A DNA stretch of 11,339 nucleotides from Treponema sp. (GTDB lineage: Bacteria; Spirochaetota; Spirochaetia; Treponematales; Breznakiellaceae), in contig JAIRNB010000391.1 in NCBI GenBank assembly GCA_031258265.1, positions 1-11,339 on the forward strand. The letters run 5' to 3'. A model generated the notes under the pieces. That model was not told the DNA's origin. It was given only the letters and a program-made list of their open reading frames with translations, and ran no database searches. Below, in pieces: positions 6,374 to 11,339 of this stretch. The position numbers and the translations under genes were made by a program. Numbering within the stretch: the first letter of the stretch is position 1; each line of letters starts with the position of its first letter.

Positions 6374-7885
6374 TTACTCAAAATAGGCGTCGCCGAAATA
6401 CCATTGGCTGTTGATATAATATTTATACCCCTTTAGGTTCTTTACAACGACCCGGCAGTCGGCGGTATAGGAAATGGGATAGTAGGGGCTGTCCTTGGCT
6501 ACCACTTCCTGGATCTGCTTTGAAAGGCGGATCTCCTCCTCCGGGTTCGTGGCAGCCAGGGCCCGCAGGATAAGATCCATCGCCTGGGGGTTGGTGTAGA
6601 AACCGAAATTCCCGGAGGAACCGAAGAAATCGCTGCTGTAATACATCTCCAGGCTGGTAACGGCATAGGGTTCGGCGGTCTGGCTGCCCAGGAGCATCAT
6701 GTGTTCCCCGGCGTCCAAAAGCTCAAAGAAGGCGCCGATCTGATATTGTTCAATGGTGACGGTGATACCCGCCTGGGCAAGTACCGCCTGCATCATCTCG
6801 GCAATGGTTTTCCAGGCGTCGCTGTATATCCAAAGGCTGGTACGGAACCCATTGGGATAGCCGGCCTGGGCCAGGAGCTGTTTAGCCCGGGCGGGATCAA
6901 AGGCGCCGATCTGCACGTCGCTGTGGGCCGGCAGGGCCCCGGAAATCATGGTATTCGCCGGTTCGTCGATGCCGTTCACCAGGGATATGATGGATGCCCG
7001 GTCTATGGTGTACTGCAGGGCCTCCCGCACCAGGGGATTGTCAAAGGGCGCCCTGGAGGCGTTCACCGCCATAAAACGCATCCCCAGGGTTTTAACAATC
7101 TCGGCGTTGAGCTTCGCGTTGGACCGGGCCCGCCGAATGTCCCCTATGCCGGTTACCTGATCCACAAAATCAAATTCCCCGTTTTCAATGCCGATATACC
7201 GGCTGGTGGGGTCGTTGATAGCCCGGAAGGTTATTTTGCGGATGGCCGGTTTAAGGGAAGGATGGCCGTCCCAGCGTTCAAGGATCACCTCGTTGGAGGG
7301 GATAAAACTTACCAGCTTGTAGGGTCCGGTTCCCACGGCTATCTGCCCCCAGTTATCCCCGGCGGCTTCCACCGCCTTCTTGCTGGTGATGACCACGCTG
7401 GTAAGCTTATACAAAAGGCCGTTATTAGGGGCTTCGGTTTTCAGGATGAGCTTGTTCCCCTCGGCCCGGATACTGGTAACACCGGCCACATAATCCATGG
7501 CCTGGGGAATAGCATGACAGCGTTCCAGGGAAAAGATGATGTCTTCCATAGTGAGGGGGTCGCCGGTCTGGAATTTATAGGAGGCCGTATTCACGGTGAA
7601 TTCCCAGGTCAGATTGTCCGGGCGGCTCCAGGCAGCGGCGATTTGTCCCACCACCCGGTTGTTATCATCGTAGGTCAACAGGGTATTGTAAATATGCTTC
7701 CCAATGGAACTGACGCTTGAAAAGTTGGCAAGCATGGGATCAATGGCGGTGGAAAGCTGGGAAAGGCCCGCCACCATGGTATCCTTGGGCCCGGCGCTTC
7801 CGGAATCGGCCCGGCCGCCGGCAAAGGCAGCCCCAGAGATCAAAAGGACCAGGGGCAAAACAAAAAACAAACCCGTCTTTTTCAT
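6374..7885 (-). CDS. Extracytoplasmic peptide-binding protein (SBP family 5, DppA/OppA type)
   Basis: This 503-residue solute-binding protein captures the substrate in the periplasm and delivers it to DppB/DppC. Residues 1-22 form a Sec signal: M-K-K, a long hydrophobic core, then A-F-A|G-G. There is no lipobox Cys, so it should be soluble rather than lipid-anchored. Family 5 features include I-Y-N-T-L-L-T-Y-D near the start of the mature protein, the block F-Q-T-G-D-P-L-T-M-E-D-I-I-F-S-L-E-R, V-G-T-G-P-Y-K-L-V-S, and N-P-L-V-R-E-A-L-Q-Y-T-I-D-R-A. The start ATG has AAGGAG (7897-7892) six bases upstream. It lies 76 nt after the dipeptidase gene and is followed by a stem-loop that could raise its level relative to the permeases. 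Family 5 also includes glutathione and nickel binders. The neighbouring peptidases favour peptides. Confidence 0.93.
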   Translation of the reverse strand: MKKTGLFFVLPLVLLISGAAFAGGRADSGSAGPKDTMVAGLSQLSTAIDPMLANFSSVSSIGKHIYNTLLTYDDNNRVVGQIAAAWSRPDNLTWEFTVNTASYKFQTGDPLTMEDIIFSLERCHAIPQAMDYVAGVTSIRAEGNKLILKTEAPNNGLLYKLTSVVITSKKAVEAAGDNWGQIAVGTGPYKLVSFIPSNEVILERWDGHPSLKPAIRKITFRAINDPTSRYIGIENGEFDFVDQVTGIGDIRRARSNAKLNAEIVKTLGMRFMAVNASRAPFDNPLVREALQYTIDRASIISLVNGIDEPANTMISGALPAHSDVQIGAFDPARAKQLLAQAGYPNGFRTSLWIYSDAWKTIAEMMQAVLAQAGITVTIEQYQIGAFFELLDAGEHMMLLGSQTAEPYAVTSLEMYYSSDFFGSSGNFGFYTNPQAMDLILRALAATNPEEEIRLSKQIQEVVAKDSPYYPISYTADCRVVVKNLKGYKYYINSQWYFGDAYFE

Positions 7886-7961
7886 AAACAGCTCCTTAAC
7901 ACAAAATTTTATAGGAAGGTATTTTGACCATGGTATCAGTTTTCAAAACATCTTATAACTA
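7886..7961. other. Gap between dipeptidase and binding-protein genes
   Basis: These 76 bases are AT-rich compared with the genes. They hold the binding-protein ribosome site (7897-7892) and an 8-bp palindrome ACCATGGT (7928-7935). I see no convincing promoter pair, no terminator hairpin and no small gene, so the two genes probably share one transcript. Confidence 0.5.
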
Positions 7962-9143
7962 TTAACCGCCGCAGACCTCGGCAAATACCCGCAGCCAGTT
8001 TCCTCCCAGGATTTTGGAAATAGCGGCGTCATCGTAACCCCGCTTAACCAGTCCCCGGCTTATGTTGATAAACTGGCGGTATTCGGTGAATCCTTCGATG
8101 GTCTCCTCCGCGGGGCCGTCCCCGGGGAGGAAGCCCAGGGTCGGCGCTATCACGTCCCGCATATGTATCAAGGACTCCAGCACTTCGCTCATGGGCCAAT
8201 CGGTGCCGATCCCCACATGATCGATCCCGCAGAGCTTTACGGCATAATCCACCTGGTTTAGAAAATGCTCCATGGTGGCCTTTTTGCTGTCGGCATGGAC
8301 AAAGTTCGGCATGGTTACGAGGCCCACCACGCCGCCGCTTTCGGCAATTGCCCGCAGCGCTTCGTCCCCCTTGGAGCGGTTATGGGGATAGACGCTCCGC
8401 ACGCAGCAGTGGGAGGCGATTACCGGCGTCGTGGAGAGGGCGCAGGCATCCAGCACGGTTTGATCCGCGCAATGGCCGGTATCCACGATCATCCCCATTT
8501 CGTTCATCCGGGCGATAAACCGTACCCCGAAATTGGTTACCCCTGCCCCTTTGGAGCGCTCATAACATCCGGCGGCCACATGGGTTTGGGTATTGTAGGA
8601 TAACTGCATAACCCGCAGGCCAAAGCGGTATAGGTTATCGATCATGTCCAAATCTTTCCCCAGGGCTAGGGTGTCCTGGCAGAGTATAAACCCCGCCTTT
8701 TTCCGTTCCTTTTTTGCCCGGCGGATGTCCCCGGCATTGAGGGCCTTAATCAGCCAGTCCGAGAAGGTGTCGAACTGGGCCTGGCAGTCGACCATGCTTT
8801 TAATCAGCTCCTCCGGCGTACCGGAGGTGTCCAACTGACGGCACCCCGCCGTGATGCCGCTGTCGTACCAGCATTCCTTAAAGGCGGGCAGTTCCCCCCG
8901 GAGGGCGTATTCCAGCATGGCGTCCTGTATCTTCTTGCGGTACTTATCCGGGGCGGAAGTTTTCAGGGGCGCATATTTTTTCTCCACCATCCGGCTAAAA
9001 TCTTCTTCCAAAGAATAGGGAGAAAGGGGGCCCTGGAAGAGCATATCGATGATGATGCTCTCCTCGTGTACCCTTAGGGCCCGGTCTTCCCCGGCGGGGG
9101 ACAGCTGGTAATCATATAGTCCGTATTTACCGTAATTTGCCAT
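7962..9143 (-). CDS. Atypical M19 (membrane/renal dipeptidase) family protein
   Basis: This 393-residue amidohydrolase-fold protein belongs to peptidase family M19, zinc enzymes that split dipeptides and tolerate a D-residue on the C-terminal side. Retained family residues are D-T-G-H224, A-S-H245, N-R256 and G-I-G-T-D315-W, which match the second zinc site, the substrate Arg and the catalytic Asp. Others are missing. The N-terminal H-x-D is replaced by I-I-I-D-M-L-F-Q-G (30-38), the bridging Glu position reads Gln156 (LCQDT), and the substrate His after the R-x-x-x-L block is Tyr183 (LSYN). Similar Y-N-x-Q forms exist, so this is probably a distinct subfamily. It may have one metal or a changed substrate. 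There is no signal peptide, so it acts in the cytoplasm on imported substrate. The start ATG has a weak AGGGAA (9154-9149). It is the first gene of the operon, divergent from the S15 gene. Confidence 0.88.
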   Translation of the reverse strand: MANYGKYGLYDYQLSPAGEDRALRVHEESIIIDMLFQGPLSPYSLEEDFSRMVEKKYAPLKTSAPDKYRKKIQDAMLEYALRGELPAFKECWYDSGITAGCRQLDTSGTPEELIKSMVDCQAQFDTFSDWLIKALNAGDIRRAKKERKKAGFILCQDTLALGKDLDMIDNLYRFGLRVMQLSYNTQTHVAAGCYERSKGAGVTNFGVRFIARMNEMGMIVDTGHCADQTVLDACALSTTPVIASHCCVRSVYPHNRSKGDEALRAIAESGGVVGLVTMPNFVHADSKKATMEHFLNQVDYAVKLCGIDHVGIGTDWPMSEVLESLIHMRDVIAPTLGFLPGDGPAEETIEGFTEYRQFINISRGLVKRGYDDAAISKILGGNWLRVFAEVCGG

Positions 9144-9173
9144 CAGTATTCCCTAATGTTCAATAAATGGAGT

Positions 9174-9203
9174 ATTTTAACAAAAAATGTGTTATATATA
9201 CAA
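9174..9203 (-). promoter_or_regulatory. Candidate promoter of the dipeptidase-dpp operon
   Basis: On the minus strand TTGTAT (9203-9198, weak -35) and TAAAAT (9179-9174, 5 of 6 matches) are 18 bp apart. The predicted start is near 9167, about 24 nt before the dipeptidase ATG. It occupies the same bases as the plus-strand candidate promoter, so the two would compete for RNA polymerase. Confidence 0.4.
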
Positions 9204-9204
9204 T
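9177..9204 (+). promoter_or_regulatory. Candidate promoter of the S15 hydrolase gene
   Basis: TTAACA (9177-9182, 5 of 6 matches to TTGACA) and TACAAT (9199-9204, 5 of 6 to TATAAT) are separated by 16 bp in the most AT-rich part of the divergent region. Transcription would begin near 9211, leaving a leader of about 50 nt. A small inverted repeat TAACA-N7-TGTTA (9178-9194) lies inside the spacer and could be an operator half-site pair. Confidence 0.5.
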
Positions 9205-9262
9205 AGTTTGTCGTGCCTTAAGGTTTTCCGGCATGATTTTATTTGTTGAGGGGAGGCGGTGT

Positions 9263-11339
9263 ATGGCAAAGGACTACTATTGGGGGGCGATGAAGCTTTA
9301 TTGTTCGGGGGTTTTTGAGGGTCTGGTCCACTTCAAAAAGGGGGAGATGCTTTTCAGCTATGTGGATCAGAAAAGCCGTTTTCTCGGCAGCCCCCAGCCG
9401 CCGGTTCCGGGGGATTTTATGGTGCTGCCCTTTGAGGAAATCCATAAAAAATGTCCGGAATATGCGGCGGCGGACTGGAGCGGGGAGGAGCTAAGCCTGC
9501 CCTGCGGTGATGTATACCGTGCCGCCAAAACTATCAGCGGTGAGATCGGGGCTAAACGGGAAACCGCCCAGGTCTGGGCCCAGCGGAGGGCAGACCCGGC
9601 GATTGACCTGGTTACCCTGGAAGGCCGGGTTATCGCTTTTATGCAGGCCCACCGGTACGGGCTGGAACTCGCCGTGCTGCCCGGCTTTGAGGCCCTAACC
9701 CCCCTGAATCAGTACGGCGATGCCGCCCTCTCCCAGCCTGATTACGGGATAGACTGTCTGGGGGTGTCCGCCGCGGTGATGCGGGACGGGGTAAAGCTGG
9801 CCCAGCGGGTGTTCCTGCCCTACGGCGGTCCGGAAAAGACCCGGCGGCCCACGATTCTGATCCGGAGTTGTTATACCAAGGAGCGGATGGCCTATAAACT
9901 GTCGAAATATGTCAACCGGGGTTATGCCCTGGTGATGCAGGATGTCCGCGGCCGGGGAGATTCCGGGGGAGATCTGGATCCCTTTGCCTTTGAGCGGGAC
10001 GACACCAGCGATACCATCGACTGGATAATCAGCCAGCCCTGGAGCGACGGGAACGTGGGGACCTGGGGGGCCTCGTATCTGGGGCACGTGGCGGTCCAGG
10101 GGGCAACCAGCGGCCACCCAAATCTTAAATGCGTCATCGATGAAGTTAATGTGGGGTCCCCCTTCATCGACACGGTACGCCGGGGGGGCGCCCTCTGTTC
10201 CGAGCCGCTCCTGTGCTGGACCCTGGCCCAGAGCAGCGGCCAGCGGCCCGATATGTTTTATATGTCCGATGAGCCGGATTGGGATGCTATCCTCTCCATA
10301 CGCCCCATAAAAGATATGGTAAAAAAGGTTCTGGGCGAGCCCGCCAACGATCTTTGGGAAAAATGGACCCGTTATGATGAAGAAAATGAGTGGTGGCAGC
10401 GGTGTAATTTTTCCCGCTTTTTTCACCGGGTTAAAGCGCCGATGCTGGTTATCAGCGGCTGGTACGACGGGGACGGATTGGGGGTAAGCGAGACCTGGCG
10501 GGGCCTTACCCGGTATGACGTACCGGGCCGCCGGATAATCCTGGGCCCCTGGGCCCACAGCCCCAATACCACCCGGGACCTGGAGGGGGTGGACCTGGGA
10601 AATGACGCGATAGTCTACAATTTTGATATTACCAACCTCCGCTGGTACGATCATTATCTAAAAGGAAAAGATAACGGCATAGACCGGGAACCCCGGGCGC
10701 TTTATTACGTGGTGGGCGAAAACCGGTGGCATAGCTCGGCGGACTGGAGCCCCGCCGAGGGGGAACTGCGGAACTGCTACTTTGGCGGGGAGCGGGCCAA
10801 CTCCTGCTACGGCGGCGGGACCCTTTCCTGGGAGCTTCCCCCCGGGGAGGGCTGGGATACCTACCGCTATGACCCGGACGCCGCCTTTTCGGACCTGGTT
10901 TCAAAGCAGGCGGGGAAACGTGCCCCGGTCAATTACCGGGGACACGAATTGCGGACGGATATGCTGGTCTACACCTCCGCGCCGCTGGAGGGGGACCTGA
11001 TCATCGCCGGGGAAATATCCGCCGAATTTTACGCCGCGTCCTCGGCGCGGGATACGGACTGGGTCCTGCGGCTCCTCGATGTGGATGAGGAGGGCAATGC
11101 CCGGCAGCTTTCGGAAAACCTGATCCGCGCCAAATTCCGCCGGGGTTTTGAAACCATTGAGCTTCTGGAGCCGGGTAAGGTAGAGCAATACCGGCTGCTT
11201 ATGGAGAGTAACGGCTGGCTGGTCCCCGCGGGGCACCGGCTGCGGGTACATGTACAGTCTTCGGCGAAAAATATCGTTTTCCCCAACACCAATACCGGGG
11301 ACGCTCCCTTTGAGGATACGGGAAAGGTGATCGCGGAAA
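9263..11339 (+). CDS. S15/CocE-NonD family alpha/beta hydrolase (3' end outside window)
   Basis: The frame is open from ATG 9263 to the window end, giving 692 complete codons with no stop. A strong AGGGGAGG (9249-9256) lies six bases before the start. The fold is that of X-Pro dipeptidyl-peptidase, cocaine esterase and amino-ester hydrolases. The hydrolase core opens with V-M-R-D-G-V-K-L (about 172-179). Nucleophile Ser271 lies in G-T-W-G-A-S-Y-L-G, Asp402 in S-G-W-Y-D-G and His432 in G-P-W-A-H-S-P. A D-V-R-G-R-G-D-S-G block precedes the Ser. From about 555 a C-terminal beta-sandwich domain begins (RTDMLVYTS, later HRLRVHVQSS), and probably only its last part is missing. About 165 residues precede the core, more than in compact CocE enzymes, and I do not recognise them. 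No signal peptide is seen, so it is cytoplasmic. Next to a peptide importer and a dipeptidase, peptide or amino-acyl amide/ester cleavage is likely. Confidence 0.92.
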   Translation, partial: MAKDYYWGAMKLYCSGVFEGLVHFKKGEMLFSYVDQKSRFLGSPQPPVPGDFMVLPFEEIHKKCPEYAAADWSGEELSLPCGDVYRAAKTISGEIGAKRETAQVWAQRRADPAIDLVTLEGRVIAFMQAHRYGLELAVLPGFEALTPLNQYGDAALSQPDYGIDCLGVSAAVMRDGVKLAQRVFLPYGGPEKTRRPTILIRSCYTKERMAYKLSKYVNRGYALVMQDVRGRGDSGGDLDPFAFERDDTSDTIDWIISQPWSDGNVGTWGASYLGHVAVQGATSGHPNLKCVIDEVNVGSPFIDTVRRGGALCSEPLLCWTLAQSSGQRPDMFYMSDEPDWDAILSIRPIKDMVKKVLGEPANDLWEKWTRYDEENEWWQRCNFSRFFHRVKAPMLVISGWYDGDGLGVSETWRGLTRYDVPGRRIILGPWAHSPNTTRDLEGVDLGNDAIVYNFDITNLRWYDHYLKGKDNGIDREPRALYYVVGENRWHSSADWSPAEGELRNCYFGGERANSCYGGGTLSWELPPGEGWDTYRYDPDAAFSDLVSKQAGKRAPVNYRGHELRTDMLVYTSAPLEGDLIIAGEISAEFYAASSARDTDWVLRLLDVDEEGNARQLSENLIRAKFRRGFETIELLEPGKVEQYRLLMESNGWLVPAGHRLRVHVQSSAKNIVFPNTNTGDAPFEDTGKVIAE

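Noticed and set aside
6701..7720. 339-codon open frame on the plus strand
   Set aside because: It is antisense to the clearly recognisable peptide-binding protein, is Gly/Pro/His-rich and has no family features. It is a by-product of GC-rich codon usage.
7962..9143. Dipeptidase as a decayed pseudogene because of missing ligands
   Set aside because: The frame is intact over 393 codons, the remaining motifs are well kept, and the gene heads a tightly packed operon. A divergent subfamily is more likely.
9695..10654. 319-codon open frame on the minus strand
   Set aside because: It is antisense to the S15 hydrolase, whose catalytic motifs are intact in the plus frame. The composition is Gly/Pro-rich with no recognisable domain.

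Overview
The window is a bacterial chromosome segment dominated by one nine-gene peptide-uptake and peptide-breakdown locus, with a tRNA gene and the tail of an unrelated flavoprotein gene at the left edge. The DNA is GC-rich by eye and codes densely. Almost every gene has a strong AAGGAGG-type ribosome site. The solute-binding protein has a Sec signal ending AFA|GG, a pattern I associate with treponeme-like spirochaetes. A Gram-negative-type spirochaete is therefore my best guess, held with low to moderate confidence because no marker gene settles it.

Left edge (1-500): the 3' end of an FMN-binding-domain protein (+) with a D-x-x-S-G-A-T flavinylation motif, then a tRNA-Val(UAC) gene (-) driven by a near-consensus sigma70 promoter (TTGACA, 17 bp, GATAAT).

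Next (501-1464): a TIM-barrel sugar phosphate isomerase/epimerase-like gene (-). It sits behind its own candidate promoter, and a 10-bp-arm inverted repeat lies about where transcription would start.

Main operon (9143 down to 1465, all -): an atypical M19-family dipeptidase, a family 5 peptide-binding protein, permeases DppB and DppC, ATPases DppD and DppF, and an ornithine cyclodeaminase/mu-crystallin family reductase. Spacing from dppB onward is tight: gaps of 13 and 10 nt, then overlaps of 1 and 14 nt. A stable stem-loop lies immediately after the binding-protein stop codon, where it could keep the binding protein in excess over the membrane parts.

Right edge (9144-11339): a divergent S15/CocE-type alpha/beta hydrolase (+), cut off by the window end. 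Its promoter overlaps the candidate promoter of the main operon.

Together the genes read as: import of short peptides or peptide-like amides, cytoplasmic cleavage by the dipeptidase and the S15 hydrolase, and reduction or interconversion of a released amino or imino acid by the mu-crystallin-like enzyme. The substrate is unknown. The most unusual points are the dipeptidase, which lacks several canonical M19 metal ligands, and the reductase, whose usual catalytic Asp position is Cys in a ketimine-reductase-like GACRP motif.
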